A stretch of 64,000 nucleotides of DNA from Rhizobium aethiopicum (GTDB lineage: Bacteria > Pseudomonadota > Alphaproteobacteria > Rhizobiales > Rhizobiaceae), in NCBI RefSeq assembly GCF_900094625.1, contig NZ_FMAJ01000004.1, positions 186,001-250,000 of the forward strand, given 5' to 3'. Position numbers and translations under genes: made by a program. Numbering within the stretch: the first letter of the stretch is position 1; each line of letters opens with the position of its first letter. Shown here piece after piece: positions 50,809 to 60,165 of the stretch. The notes beneath the pieces are model-generated. The model saw only the letters and a list, made by a program, of their open reading frames with translations, had not been told where the DNA came from and made no database searches.

Positions 50809-52782
50809 TTAAAACTCTTCCCAATCGCCGGCCAATGCTGCGTTCCCCTGGGTCGCATGCGCCTGGAACGACTTGCTCACCTTGGCAACCATCTGGCGGG
50901 CGGGCGAGGAAACCGGCTGAGCATGTTGTGCCGCGGCAGCGGGCTGCGATATGCGCCTGGGTGCTGCCACGGCGCCTCCGATGCTGAACTGGCCGAGAAG
51001 CTGGAACAGCGCGTCGGCTTCCTTGGCGAGGTTATGGGCCGCGGCTGTCGCTTCTTCGACCATGGCGGCATTCTGCTGCGTGCCCTGATCCATCCTGTTG
51101 ACCGCCGCGTTGATCTCTTTCAGCCCGGTTGCCTGTTCTTGCGAAGCGCCGACGATGGCGCCGACATTGCCGTCGACCTGCTGCACCTGTACGACAATCT
51201 CTTTCAGGGCTTTTCCGGTCTCGCCGACCAGGGCCACGCCGCTTTTGACATGGCCGTTCGAGGCATTGATCAGTTCCTTGATCTCCTTCGCGGCCTTGGC
51301 GGAACGTTGCGCCAATTCACGCACCTCCTGGGCAACGACGGCGAAACCCTTGCCTGCTTCCCCGGCGCGGGCGGCTTCGACGCCGGCATTCAGGGCAAGC
51401 AGGTTGGTCTGGAAGGCGATCTCATCGATGACGCCGATGATGCTGCCGATTTCAGTGGCGGAGGATTCGATCTTGCCCATGGCATCGACCGCGTCCTGAA
51501 CGACGTTGCCCGAGCGTTCCGCGCTGTCCTTCGTCTTGCGAACGAGCTGTCCTGCTTCCTGAGCCTTACTGCTCGAGTCGGCGACGGTGGTGGTGATCTG
51601 CTCCAAGGCGGCGGCGGTTTCCTCGACGGATGCGGCCTGCTGTTCGGTCCGCTTGGCAAGATCGTCCGAGGAGGAGCGGATCTCCTGTGCGCCGGCGGCA
51701 ATGGCGCTGGCGTTCTGGGCAACCTTCTGCATGGCGGCGCGGAGCTTTTCGACTGCCGTATTGAAGTCGGCGCGCAGCTTTTCCAGCGACGGGATGAACG
51801 GCGTGTCGATCTGCTGCGTAAGATCGCCGTCAGCCAGCGCCTGCAGTGCGGTGCCAAGCCGGCCGACAGCCCGGTCCGTCTGCTCGGCAAGAGTGCGGCG
51901 TTCGTCGGCATCCTGCTCGAGCCGGTGCCGCTCCGCGACAGCCCGCTTGCTTTCCGCATCGGCCTCCCGTTCCGCCTTTGCGGAAATCGCGTCGCGCAGG
52001 CCTGCCACGGCACGCGCGAGCTTGCCGATCTCGTCGTCGCGGGCTTCGAGGCGGCGATCGCCCTCGAGATTGCCCTCCGCCATCGCCTTCAGCGAAAGCT
52101 GCAGTTTTGCCAGCGGGCCGACGATCGTGCGGGATGTGATGGCGGCAGTGACGACGGAAAGAAGAGCCGCAATGCCGAGCGCGGTCAGCGCTATCGGTTT
52201 GAAGCCGCTCGCCGAGCTGCGAACCTCGCCGCCGATCGATTTGTTCAGCGCTTCCTGATAGTCGATGAACTTATTGATGGCGCCGAGCCACTCCACGAAG
52301 GCCGGCCGGGCCTGTTCGAGCAGGATCTTGCGGGCCGCTTCGCCATCGCCCTTCTCCTGCAGCGCGATGATCTCAGCGACCAGAGGATTGGTTTTTGCCT
52401 GGATGCCGGCAATCTCGTTCAGAATGGTTTTTTCCTGATCCGTCGCACCCGCCGGGGATGCAACCATGTCGGCCATGCGCTTTTCGTTCTCGGCATAAGT
52501 GGCCGCCAGCTTTTCGATCAGCGCCACGGCCGCCTTGCGTTCGTCCGCCGAGGTCACCAGGGTCACGTCGCGAATGGCGATCGCCCGATCGTGCACGCTG
52601 CCGCGATAGTTGATGGCAAACCGCTGCTTGACGCTGTTGACGTCGTTGATCGTTTCAAGATCGCTGTTGATCTGCGCAACCTCTACCGCCGAATAGATGG
52701 TCAGGCCGGCCATCAGCAGAACCAGGAAGCTGAAGCCTAGGGTGAGACGCACCGCGATCCCGAAACTCTTAATGCTGTTCAT
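50809..52782 (-). CDS. Methyl-accepting chemotaxis protein with C-terminal WEEF tail, 657 aa
   Basis: A transmembrane chemoreceptor. A first membrane span (about residues 10-32, [20 protein letters not shown]), a four-helix-bundle-type periplasmic domain, a second span near residues 190-215 ([20 protein letters not shown]), HAMP, then the signalling domain with the invariant hairpin [20 protein letters not shown] and [20 protein letters not shown]. It ends in GDWEEF, resembling the pentapeptide tether used by CheR/CheB. The ATG at 52782 is taken because the membrane span follows; the frame opens further upstream at 52944. Beside mctP it may sense carboxylates, but this is a guess. Confidence 0.92.
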   Translation of the reverse strand: MNSIKSFGIAVRLTLGFSFLVLLMAGLTIYSAVEVAQINSDLETINDVNSVKQRFAINYRGSVHDRAIAIRDVTLVTSADERKAAVALIEKLAATYAENEKRMADMVASPAGATDQEKTILNEIAGIQAKTNPLVAEIIALQEKGDGEAARKILLEQARPAFVEWLGAINKFIDYQEALNKSIGGEVRSSASGFKPIALTALGIAALLSVVTAAITSRTIVGPLAKLQLSLKAMAEGNLEGDRRLEARDDEIGKLARAVAGLRDAISAKAEREADAESKRAVAERHRLEQDADERRTLAEQTDRAVGRLGTALQALADGDLTQQIDTPFIPSLEKLRADFNTAVEKLRAAMQKVAQNASAIAAGAQEIRSSSDDLAKRTEQQAASVEETAAALEQITTTVADSSSKAQEAGQLVRKTKDSAERSGNVVQDAVDAMGKIESSATEIGSIIGVIDEIAFQTNLLALNAGVEAARAGEAGKGFAVVAQEVRELAQRSAKAAKEIKELINASNGHVKSGVALVGETGKALKEIVVQVQQVDGNVGAIVGASQEQATGLKEINAAVNRMDQGTQQNAAMVEEATAAAHNLAKEADALFQLLGQFSIGGAVAAPRRISQPAAAAQHAQPVSSPARQMVAKVSKSFQAHATQGNAALAGDWEEF

Positions 52783-53572
52783 TGGCACTCTCCATCGTTG
52801 GCGAGGTTTGTCAGAAGTGGCTTGGACGCCAGGACTCGCTCGTCTCACCTCATTCAAGCGTGCGGCCTCGATCCGTACCCCGAATGCGTCCGGCCCCGCT
52901 CTTCGCGCCGGACATGCCACTTCGCATGCACACTGCGCATTCATCCGGGAGCGGCCGAGCCGATGCCCCGAGACGCGGAAGCGCGCGTGAAAGCAACACC
53001 GTCAAATTCATGTAAGATTTCAGATGCCTGGCCCGCCATCATGGCGTAGGTGACGATCCTGAGCACGTCGTTCTGATATCCCAAAAAATTTAGGGGAATA
53101 TATTTTAGAGAGTGTAAACGGAGGCTGCTGAGCGCCAATATGCTGCGCTTTCGTATGTTTGATGCGCATTTTTTGCGCGGACGCCACGTGAAAAGAGTAT
53201 GCCAAGTTGTTTCGCGGAAACGGCCGATATCTGCTGTTGTAGATCCGACGCTCAACTCTTTCAGCGCCTTGCACTCGGACAATGATCTGAGGAACGGCGA
53301 ACGGAAATTGCGAGTCACTTCGGATGCACTGCAGGAGCGCGGACGATGCTTGGCGCCGTCTCTAGGTCGCCAACAATTCCGGCCGCAGCCAATGGCGACC
53401 TGGTATCCCCGTGCTCATGGCATTGCCGCCTGCGGCGTCGGCCAAAGGCGCGCGATCGAACGCTCATATCCGGATCGGCAATCGCATGAAAATGCGCCCG
53501 AGACATGTGTCCAGGGCGCTGAAGGTCTTGGTGCGGCCAATTGAGCCGCCGGGGAAGCCGGGATCGGCTGCA
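52783..53572. other. Intergenic region between chemoreceptor and ABC operon
   Basis: About 790 bases with no intact gene. AT-rich sequence about 53080-53115 may hold a promoter. Between about 53150 and 53300 the minus strand shows a possible decayed LuxR-type HTH (separate entry). Other open frames here have unlikely composition and no recognisable motif. Confidence 0.5.
53150..53300 (-). pseudogene. Possible remnant of a LuxR-type HTH regulator
   Basis: One minus-strand frame gives LSECKALKELSVGSTTADIG, resembling the first half of a LuxR/GerE HTH. An adjacent frame then gives YSFHVASAQKMRIKHTKAQH, resembling the second half. A frameshift between them and no recognisable upstream domain suggest a decayed fragment. 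The match is visual and weak. Confidence 0.3.
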
Positions 53573-53911
53573 TCAGGCGATATGCGGTGGATATTCGCTG
53601 GCCGAGAATACGTGATGGTGCACCTTGCCCGTGAAGAGCTTCAGAAGCTCCCCCGTCACTTCGCGGCTCTCCGAGCGCACATTGGAGCGCAGCGCCGTGT
53701 CCACCGCATCCATATCGGGATAGCGAATGGCGAGCGCCATGGCATAGACCGGGGCGCCTTCGTCGCGCTCCATTCCATCAAGCACCCGGACTTCTTCGGC
53801 GCCCGGAAACTGAGTCCATAGCGGGACAAGCCGCTGCCTCACGAAATCGCGGAACTCCTCTTCCCGGCCGGGATGGATTTCGCCTTCAAACAAAGCGTAA
53901 CGAATGATCAT
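53573..53911 (-). CDS. Small dimeric alpha-beta-barrel-like protein of unknown function, 112 aa
   Basis: A small soluble protein opening with MIIRYALFEGEIHPGREEEF and ending in KLFTGKVHHHVFSASEYPPH. The pattern (strand, helix, two strands, helix, final His-containing strand) resembles dimeric alpha-beta barrels such as Dabb, EthD or mutarotase-type proteins. The frame extends to 54091, but the ATG at 53911 begins the conserved-looking domain. It follows the CUT2 importer genes after a stem-loop and is probably cotranscribed at a lower level. A sugar mutarotase role is possible but unproven. Confidence 0.65.
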   Translation of the reverse strand: MIIRYALFEGEIHPGREEEFRDFVRQRLVPLWTQFPGAEEVRVLDGMERDEGAPVYAMALAIRYPDMDAVDTALRSNVRSESREVTGELLKLFTGKVHHHVFSASEYPPHIA

Positions 53912-53964
53912 AGGTTCTCTTTTCCAAACTCGCGGAGCTGGATCGATGGTGATGCGGGGGAGGG

Positions 53965-53988
53965 AGGGCGTATCGGCTGATACGCCCT
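53965..53988 (-). other. Intercistronic stem-loop after the binding-protein gene
   Basis: AGGGCGTATC and GATACGCCCT form a 10-bp perfect stem with a GGCT loop, 11 bases past the binding-protein stop on the minus strand. No T-run follows. Such structures after binding-protein genes often stabilise the upstream mRNA. Confidence 0.6.
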
Positions 53989-53999
53989 GGTGGAGGGGC

Positions 54000-55097
54000 T
54001 TATTTGCCCCAGATTTTCTTGTATTGGTCGCGATAGCCGTTGTCGGGATCGAAGCTGTTCTTCGGCCCGCCGTCGAATTCGACATTCGCACTGGTCACGA
54101 CATGGAGCGGCGACACATAGCCGGACCACGGAGCGCCGGCGAAAGCGCGGTTCAGTTCGTCGACGAGCTGCCAGCCCTGAAGGTTGAGCGGCTCGGCGAC
54201 CGTGACGGCCTGGAACTGCTTGGCGCGGATGCGCTGGTAAGCGCTTTCCGAACCGTCGCCGGCGGCGACATTGACCGGCTTTCCGTCACCGGCAATGCCG
54301 GCCGAGGCAAGCGACGGTCCCATGAAGTCGTAGTAGAGGTCGTTGATGGCGAGCGAGTGCGTCCACTTGGCGCCGTATTTCTGCAGAAGCGACGTAGTGA
54401 GCTGCGGCATGCGCTGAGAGGTTTCGGCGATCGGCGTATCGACATATTCGAGCACCGTGCCGCCGAGATCCTCGATCTCCTTCTTCATGCGATCGGCCTT
54501 GGCGATCGCGATCGCATAGGTGGAGTCGGTGAAGATGATGACACCCGGCTTACCGTCGGCATCGGCGAAGGCCCAATCTGCCGCGGACTTCGATACCTCC
54601 ATCGCATCGGTGGTGACGTTGGCGAAGACGCCGACGTCGGCAACCGGACCGACGGCAGACGCGGCGTGCCAGGAAACCATCGGAATACCCGCAGCCTTGG
54701 CCGCTTCCATCGCCGGCTTCTGCTCGACGGCGTCAAAGCCGTTGATGATGATGCCATCCGGCTTCAGCGCCATGGCCTGGCCGAAAGCCGCGGTGCGCCC
54801 TCCGATCGAACCGGCGCCGTCGAGCACCTTGACCGTCCAGCCGAGTGCGCCTGCCGCTTCCTCAACGCCATTGGCCACGCCGAGGATGCCGCCGTTCTTC
54901 ATGTCGCCGGCCAGGATGACGATGTTCTTGCCGGCAGCGCCCTTGGGGCCGCTCGTCGGGCCATCCCAGGCGCTCACCTTGGACGCATATTTCTCGACCA
55001 CGGCCTTGGCGTCGGCCATGGAATCGGCCATTGCCGGCACGCTGAGCATAACGGCGACGGTCGCGACCGTTGCCTGCAATAAAGTCCTGCGCTTCAT
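54000..55097 (-). CDS. CUT2 sugar ABC transporter substrate-binding protein, 365 aa
   Basis: The periplasmic binding component. The signal peptide is MKRRTLLQATVATVAVMLSV with cleavage after AMA. The ribose-binding-like fold shows in IVILAGDMKNGGILGVANGV and PDGIIINGFDAVEQKPAMEA. GGAGTGAAG precedes the ATG at 55097; a frame from 55154 would overlap the permease. Located in the idonate/gluconate regulon, its ligand is probably an aldonate or related sugar acid. Confidence 0.9.
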   Translation of the reverse strand: MKRRTLLQATVATVAVMLSVPAMADSMADAKAVVEKYASKVSAWDGPTSGPKGAAGKNIVILAGDMKNGGILGVANGVEEAAGALGWTVKVLDGAGSIGGRTAAFGQAMALKPDGIIINGFDAVEQKPAMEAAKAAGIPMVSWHAASAVGPVADVGVFANVTTDAMEVSKSAADWAFADADGKPGVIIFTDSTYAIAIAKADRMKKEIEDLGGTVLEYVDTPIAETSQRMPQLTTSLLQKYGAKWTHSLAINDLYYDFMGPSLASAGIAGDGKPVNVAAGDGSESAYQRIRAKQFQAVTVAEPLNLQGWQLVDELNRAFAGAPWSGYVSPLHVVTSANVEFDGGPKNSFDPDNGYRDQYKKIWGK

Positions 55098-55150
55098 CTT
55101 CACTCCTCCATTTTTTGTTTGTTGTGAAATGCCGGGATGAGCCGGCATCC

Positions 55151-56191
55151 TCATTTGGATGCGGGTGTGATCCTCCTCACAGCACCGCGCTTGCGCTGGG
55201 CATAGCCTGCTATGCCGATGGCGATCAGCAGGGTCACGCCGTTGAACAGCGGTTCGACGAAGAACGACCCGCCGAATTGCTGAATTCCAGATATCCCGAC
55301 CGCCAGGATGATGACGCCGATCAAGGTGCCCCAGACGTTGACCCGTCCCGGCTTGATCGTCGTCGATCCGAGGAAAGCGCCGACAAGTGCCGGCAGGAGA
55401 TATTCGAGGCCCACACTCGCCTGGCCGATGCGCAGCTTCGAGGCGAGGAGAACCCCCGTCAGAGCCGCCAGCAGGCCTGATGTGACGAATGCGCCAATCA
55501 CGAACTTGCGGACCGGAATCCCATTGAGAGCCGCGGCCTTAGGATTGGCGCCGATGGCGTAGAGATAACGGCCGATCGGCAGATATTCGAGCACGATCCA
55601 CATGCAGATCGCAATCAGCAGCACGTAGAAGCCGGTGATGGGCAGGCCGAACAGCATGGTGCCGTTCAACGCATAGAACCCTTCCGGCAGGACGCCGACC
55701 ACCTGCCGGCCGCCGGTGTGCCAAAGGGCGAGCGCATACAAGACCGTTCCCGTGCCGAGCGTGGCGATGAAGCTGTCGATCTTCGCCACTTCGACCAGCA
55801 GACCGTTGATGAACCCGGTAAGGACGCCGAGCGCAAGAACGATAAGGACGGCAACCGGCCAGGGCAGACCATAGACCGTCTGCAGGCTGATGGCGAGAAT
55901 GTGCCAGAGCACGATGCCGTAGCCGACGGTCAGGTCGATGCGGCCCGATGCCATCGGGATCATCGCGGCGAGCGACAGGAGTGCGATGATCGCCTTGTCG
56001 GAAACGATCGAACGGACGTTCAAGACCGTCGGAAACGTATCCGGCAGCATGATCGAAAAGAGCAGGATCAGGCCGACGGTCAGGATCACCAGTCCGTAGA
56101 CGGGGATCAGGCGTCCGATCTTCTGTCCTGCGGACAAGCCGGCCATTTCGCTCTTGGTCGGCTCCAGCGCCGTGGATTCAATGGATTGCAT
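55151..56191 (-). CDS. CUT2 sugar ABC transporter permease, 346 aa
   Basis: The membrane subunit of the importer, RbsC family. ASGRIDLTVGYGIVLWHILA carries a variant of the usual GGIDLSVG motif. ALVGAFLGSTTIKPGRVNVW lies in the later conserved region. A single permease is present, implying a homodimer. It is 18 bases after the ATPase stop. Confidence 0.9.
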   Translation of the reverse strand: MQSIESTALEPTKSEMAGLSAGQKIGRLIPVYGLVILTVGLILLFSIMLPDTFPTVLNVRSIVSDKAIIALLSLAAMIPMASGRIDLTVGYGIVLWHILAISLQTVYGLPWPVAVLIVLALGVLTGFINGLLVEVAKIDSFIATLGTGTVLYALALWHTGGRQVVGVLPEGFYALNGTMLFGLPITGFYVLLIAICMWIVLEYLPIGRYLYAIGANPKAAALNGIPVRKFVIGAFVTSGLLAALTGVLLASKLRIGQASVGLEYLLPALVGAFLGSTTIKPGRVNVWGTLIGVIILAVGISGIQQFGGSFFVEPLFNGVTLLIAIGIAGYAQRKRGAVRRITPASK

Positions 56192-56209
56192 GGCTGTTCT
56201 CCCGATGGC

Positions 56210-57706
56210 TTAAGCCGCTTCCGACGCAGATGCAGCCGTGATGACCGCCTCCGTCGTCAGAGCGCTTCCAGTCAGTTCGCTGACGATTTTGCCGCGCGAG
56301 AAGACCAGCGCGCGGTGGCAGATATGGGCGATTTCCTCGAAATCCGTCGAGACCACGACGACCGCGAGACCGGCTTCCAGCGCCTGCGTGATCAGGCGGT
56401 AGATTTCCGCACGCGCACCGATATCGACGCCGGCGGTCGGATCTTCCGCGATCAGCAGTTTCCGGCCGGTCGCCAGCCAGCGGCCGACGACGACCTTCTG
56501 CTGGTTGCCGCCGGAGAGCGCCTCCACCGGCAGATCCGGATCGTTCGGCCTGAGGCCGACGGATTGGCCAATCGCATGGGCAAGGTCGGCTTCGCCGCGC
56601 GGAGACAGGAAGGAAAAAAGCCCGCGTCCGACGGCGCCGGGGTTGATATAGGTATTTTCCCGAATGGACAGCGACAGCGCGACGGATTCCTCCGTCCGGT
56701 CGCGGGCGATCAATCCGATGCCCGACGCCATTGCGCTCAGCGGGCTCGAAAGGTCCGGGGTCTGGTCGTGCAGCAGGATCGTACCGCCGAAGGGCTCGCA
56801 GCCGAACAAGGCCCGGCCGATCCGTTCCTGACCGGCGCCGCGCAGGCCGGCGAGGCCCAGAAGCTCGCCCTGCTTTATATCGAAGGATATCGGGCTCGTG
56901 CCGGCGCAGACGAGATCGCGCACCTTGACGATCGCCTTGCCGGGTCTGATCTCGGTCTTCGAAAAGAGACTATCGCCGCTGCGCCCGATGATCATCGTCA
57001 CGAGTTCGTCGGGGGTCGTCTCGCTTACCGGCTTTTGCCCCACCATCCGCCCGTCACGCAGAACAGCGACCCGATCGGCGATGCGGAAGATCTCGTCCAA
57101 CCTGTGGGAAACATAAATCATGCCGACGCCGCGATCCTTCAGAGGACGGATCGCATTGAACAGCCGGTCGACCTCATCGGCGGGCAGGCTCGCCGTCGGC
57201 TCATCGAGCACGAGGACGTCGGCTTCGACGGCCAGCGCGCGGGCAATGGCGACGAGCGATTTCTCCGTGCGCGACAGCGCCGAGACCCGCGTCGTGGGAT
57301 CGAAGTCGCAGCCGACGAGCTTCAGAGCTTCCTTGGCGCGCGCCTGCGTCTTCTTCCAATCGATCAAACCGCCGCGCATCGAGAAGCCCTGCGACAGACC
57401 CATATTCTCGCCGACCGTCATCCACTCGATCAAACCGAGATCCTGATGGATGAAGGCGACCGGCTGTCGCTCGTTCGGCTTCGGCGGGCGGTGGTGATAG
57501 CTCTGGCCGCGGAAAAGAATGTCGCCGTTATCGGGCTTATAAATACCGGCGAGGGTCTTGATGAGCGTCGATTTCCCGGCTCCGTTTTCGCCGAGCAGCG
57601 CAAGGATCTCCCCCTCGCGCAAATCGATCGATACATCACGCAGTGCCTGCGTGCCGCCGAAGCTCTTGGTGATCGATTGGAACTCCAGCAGTCTCTTGGC
57701 TTCCAC
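56210..57706 (-). CDS. CUT2 sugar ABC transporter ATP-binding protein, 498 aa
   Basis: A tandem RbsA-type ATPase. The first Walker A is LGENGAGKSTLIKTLAGIYK, Walker B VLVLDEPTASLPADEVD, and the C-terminal half has EALSGGNQQKVVVGRWLATG. The frame opens with TTG at 57721, but that codon is within the GGGAGGAG ribosome-binding site, so the GTG at 57706 is the start. A perfect 16-bp operator lies 40 bases upstream, giving the transporter its own control by the nearby LacI protein. Confidence 0.92.
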   Translation of the reverse strand: MEAKRLLEFQSITKSFGGTQALRDVSIDLREGEILALLGENGAGKSTLIKTLAGIYKPDNGDILFRGQSYHHRPPKPNERQPVAFIHQDLGLIEWMTVGENMGLSQGFSMRGGLIDWKKTQARAKEALKLVGCDFDPTTRVSALSRTEKSLVAIARALAVEADVLVLDEPTASLPADEVDRLFNAIRPLKDRGVGMIYVSHRLDEIFRIADRVAVLRDGRMVGQKPVSETTPDELVTMIIGRSGDSLFSKTEIRPGKAIVKVRDLVCAGTSPISFDIKQGELLGLAGLRGAGQERIGRALFGCEPFGGTILLHDQTPDLSSPLSAMASGIGLIARDRTEESVALSLSIRENTYINPGAVGRGLFSFLSPRGEADLAHAIGQSVGLRPNDPDLPVEALSGGNQQKVVVGRWLATGRKLLIAEDPTAGVDIGARAEIYRLITQALEAGLAVVVVSTDFEEIAHICHRALVFSRGKIVSELTGSALTTEAVITAASASEAA

Positions 57707-57745
57707 CGTGGCTCCTCCCAAAGCTGCAGTTGTTATCCTGAACGT

Positions 57746-57761
57746 ATGTTATCGATAACAT
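57746..57761. promoter_or_regulatory. GntR/IdnR-type operator (ATGTTATCGATAACAT), site 1
   Basis: A perfect 16-bp palindrome centred on CG, 40 bases upstream of the CUT2 ATPase start. It fits the ATGTTA-N4-TAACAT pattern reported for the Escherichia coli gluconate repressor. The same sequence recurs at 60118-60133 and, with changes, at 63283 and 63378. Likely ligand: the LacI protein at 62162-63232. Confidence 0.82.
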
Positions 57762-57814
57762 TCGTGGATGGTCAAGCGGAAAGATGGCGATCTCGCATTT
57801 CACGCAAGAGATTT

Positions 57815-58708
57815 TCAGCCGGCCTGAATCCCGTCGAGAAGACGCATCATCTCGGCCGAGTCCTTCGACCCGAGGCCGGCTGCGCAAAGCAGGCGATGGA
57901 TCTCGACCACAGCGCCCGTCATCGGCAGCGGCGTCTTCGTCTTCAGCGCAAAGGCCTGAAGCGAATCCAGATCCTTCAACATGTTGTCGATTCTGCCCGT
58001 CGGCAAGAAGTCGCGCGCGGCGAATTTCGCCATGAACTCCTGCATGATGCGGCTGTCGGCCCGCCCGCCGGCAAGGGCTGCCGGAATTGCCGCCGGATCG
58101 ACGCCGCCGGCTTCCGCGAGCTTGACCGCTTCCGCGACCGCCTGAAACAGCACGGCGCAAAAGAGCTGGTTGATCAGTTTCGTCGTCTGCCCTGCGCCGG
58201 ACGCGCCCATCAGCGTGTAATTGGCGGCAAGATGCCGCATCACCACACGCGCCCGTTCGAAATCCTCCGGGCTGCCGCCGGCCATGATGGTCAGCTTGCC
58301 GCCGAGCGCGCCGGGCACGCCGCCGGAAAGCGGGCAATCGACCCACGCCATTCCCGTTTCCCGTCGCAGCCGCACTGCCATGTCGGCCGTCTCGGCCGGG
58401 TCGATCGAGGACATGTCGATCAGCAGCTTGCCGGCGTTCGCGGCCGCAGCAACACCCTTTTCGCCGAAGACGACGGCATGCACGATGTTTGCGTGATTGA
58501 GGCTGAGCACGCAGAATTGCGACGCGGCCACTGCATCCTCCACGGAGTTCGCGGCGCGAGCCCCCTTGGCTTCAAGCGCCGCGACTTTCTCGGCATCCAG
58601 ATCGAAGACGGATACGTTATGACCCGTCTCGATCAAGCGCGTGATGATCGCCGTCCCCATGATGCCCGCGCCGATGACGGCGACATCTGCTCTATAGTCA
58701 TCCTGCAT
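57815..58708 (-). CDS. NAD(P)-dependent 3-hydroxyisobutyrate dehydrogenase-family oxidoreductase, 297 aa
   Basis: A beta-hydroxyacid dehydrogenase. The Rossmann motif is VIGAGIMGTAIITRLIETGH, the substrate loop DCPLSGGVPGALGGKLTIMA, and the catalytic Lys lies in TTKLINQLFCAVLFQAVAEA. Relatives act on 3-hydroxyisobutyrate, tartronate semialdehyde, threonate or 6-phosphogluconate. Its start overlaps the gluconokinase stop by 11 bases, so it belongs to the aldonate operon. The exact substrate is open. Confidence 0.87.
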   Translation of the reverse strand: MQDDYRADVAVIGAGIMGTAIITRLIETGHNVSVFDLDAEKVAALEAKGARAANSVEDAVAASQFCVLSLNHANIVHAVVFGEKGVAAAANAGKLLIDMSSIDPAETADMAVRLRRETGMAWVDCPLSGGVPGALGGKLTIMAGGSPEDFERARVVMRHLAANYTLMGASGAGQTTKLINQLFCAVLFQAVAEAVKLAEAGGVDPAAIPAALAGGRADSRIMQEFMAKFAARDFLPTGRIDNMLKDLDSLQAFALKTKTPLPMTGAVVEIHRLLCAAGLGSKDSAEMMRLLDGIQAG

Positions 58709-59252
58709 GAAACCCTCCCTTGACGGCGGCGCCTCTCAGCTCCTCACAAGCCAGCGCCACCATATCATCCAAAGCACTATCGATTGCGACCGTCACAACA
58801 CCGGGCTCACCGGTCGGCGGCTCCAGCGTCTGCAGCTGACTATCGAGCAGCGAGGCCGGCATGAAATGGCCTTGGCGAGCCTGCATCCGCGACAGCAGAA
58901 TCTCGCGCGATCCCTCGAGGAAAACAAAGGCCAGATGCCCGCCCGCCGCCTGTCTCAGCCTGTCCCGATAATTTCTCTTCAGCGCCGAACAGGAAATCAC
59001 CAATCCCTGTGAGGCCTTTTGCGCCGCCCTTACTTCCTCGCCGATCCGGTCAAGCCAGGGCAGGCGGTCATTGTCCGTGAGCGGGATGCCCTTAGCCATC
59101 TTCTCGACATTAACAGCCGGATGGAGTTGGTCACCCTCCAGAAACGGCAGGCCGTATTGCACGGCGATGCGCTCTCCAACTGAGGATTTGCCGCAGCCGC
59201 TGACGCCCATGACCACGACGGCCAAGGGCAATACCTTTTTCTCAAGATCCAT
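58698..59252 (-). CDS. gntK: Gluconokinase (GntK/IdnK-like), 184 aa
   Basis: Phosphorylates gluconate to 6-phosphogluconate with ATP. Walker A is VVMGVSGCGKSSVGERIAVQ and the family segments are FLEGDQLHPAVNVEKMAKG, PLTDNDRLPWLDRIGEEV and ISCSALKRNYRDRLR, then RQGHFMPASLLDSQLQTLEP. Length fits GntK (about 175). The ATG at 59252 begins the enzyme; the frame upstream to 59474 overlaps the SDR gene. This step feeds the Entner-Doudoroff or pentose phosphate pathway. Confidence 0.94.
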   Translation of the reverse strand: MDLEKKVLPLAVVVMGVSGCGKSSVGERIAVQYGLPFLEGDQLHPAVNVEKMAKGIPLTDNDRLPWLDRIGEEVRAAQKASQGLVISCSALKRNYRDRLRQAAGGHLAFVFLEGSREILLSRMQARQGHFMPASLLDSQLQTLEPPTGEPGVVTVAIDSALDDMVALACEELRGAAVKGGFHAG

Positions 59253-59265
59253 CGTCTGATCTCTA

Positions 59266-60030
59266 TCAGAGGCAGGTCGTGATGCCGCCGTCGACATAAA
59301 GCGTATGGCCGTTGATGAAGGACGAGCCGCGGCCCGACAGGAAGACGGCAGCACCCACCAGTTCCTCGACATTGCCCCAGCGTCCGGCCGGCGTCCGTTT
59401 CTCGAGCCACGAGGAAAATTCGGGATTATCGACCAGTGCCTGGTTGAGCGGCGTCTTGAAATAGCCCGGCGCAATCGCGTTGATCTGCAGGCCGTGCTTG
59501 GCCCAGTCGGCGCACATGCCGCGCGTCAGGTTGCGCACCGCGCCCTTGGTCGCCGTGTAGGGAGCAATGCCGGGACGGGCGAGCTCGCTCTGAACCGAGG
59601 CGATATTGATGATCTTGCCATGCCCGCGGGCGATCATCGCCTTGGCCGCCGCCTGGCCGACGTAAAAGACGCTCGAAATATTGGTGGTCAGCAGCAGTTC
59701 CCATTTGTCCGCCGGGAAATCTTCCAGCGGCGTGCGGAACTGCATGCCGGCATTGTTGATCAGGATATCGAGCGGACCGATATCGGCCTCGATCGCGGCG
59801 ATCCCCTGCGCGGCAGCGTCCTTGCTGGTCACGTCGAAGATGGCCGCATGGGCAGAAAGACCTTGAGCCTTGAGGCTTTCGACTGCGCGTTTGACGCTTT
59901 CGGGCGTGCGGCCGTTGATGACAACCTCGGCGCCATGCTGCGCCAGGCCCTCGGCCAGTGCATAACCGATCCCCTGGCTCGAGCCGGTGATCAGGGCAAG
60001 CTGCCCGGTAAGATCAAACAGGTTCTTCAT
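59266..60030 (-). CDS. idnO: Gluconate 5-dehydrogenase (IdnO-like SDR), 254 aa
   Basis: Reduces 5-ketogluconate to gluconate with NAD(P)H. The cofactor loop is LITGSSQGIGYALAEGLAQH, with NNAGMQFRTPLEDFP, the catalytic YTATKGAVRNLTRGMCADWA, and then APGYFKTPLNQALVDN and KRTPAGRWGNVEELVGAAVF, which closely match Escherichia coli IdnO from memory. It is first in its minus-strand operon, about 90 bases from the operator at 60118. Confidence 0.93.
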   Translation of the reverse strand: MKNLFDLTGQLALITGSSQGIGYALAEGLAQHGAEVVINGRTPESVKRAVESLKAQGLSAHAAIFDVTSKDAAAQGIAAIEADIGPLDILINNAGMQFRTPLEDFPADKWELLLTTNISSVFYVGQAAAKAMIARGHGKIINIASVQSELARPGIAPYTATKGAVRNLTRGMCADWAKHGLQINAIAPGYFKTPLNQALVDNPEFSSWLEKRTPAGRWGNVEELVGAAVFLSGRGSSFINGHTLYVDGGITTCL

Positions 60031-60117
60031 GCAAATAACTCCTCCGGTGTCGCTGCGAATGACGGCTTATACCGCCACTTGCGGTGAAACTCACTTGACA
60101 TCCCTCTCTCGGATTAT

Positions 60118-60133
60118 ATGTTATCGATAACAT
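60118..60133. promoter_or_regulatory. GntR/IdnR-type operator (ATGTTATCGATAACAT), site 2
   Basis: An exact second copy of the palindrome, here extended to 18 bp (flanking T and A pair). It sits in the 135-base divergent spacer between idnO (start 60030) and the 2-hydroxyacid dehydrogenase gene (start 60166), so one bound repressor could control both directions. Confidence 0.85.
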
Positions 60134-60165
60134 AATCAACAGCCAAAATGCGGGATGGAAACGAA

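Noticed and set aside
55718..58723. Open frame of about 1000 codons on the plus strand
   Set aside because: It lies antisense to the CUT2 ATPase, permease and HIBADH genes, has an Arg/Asp/Gln-rich composition typical of high-GC shadow frames, and contains no recognisable motif.
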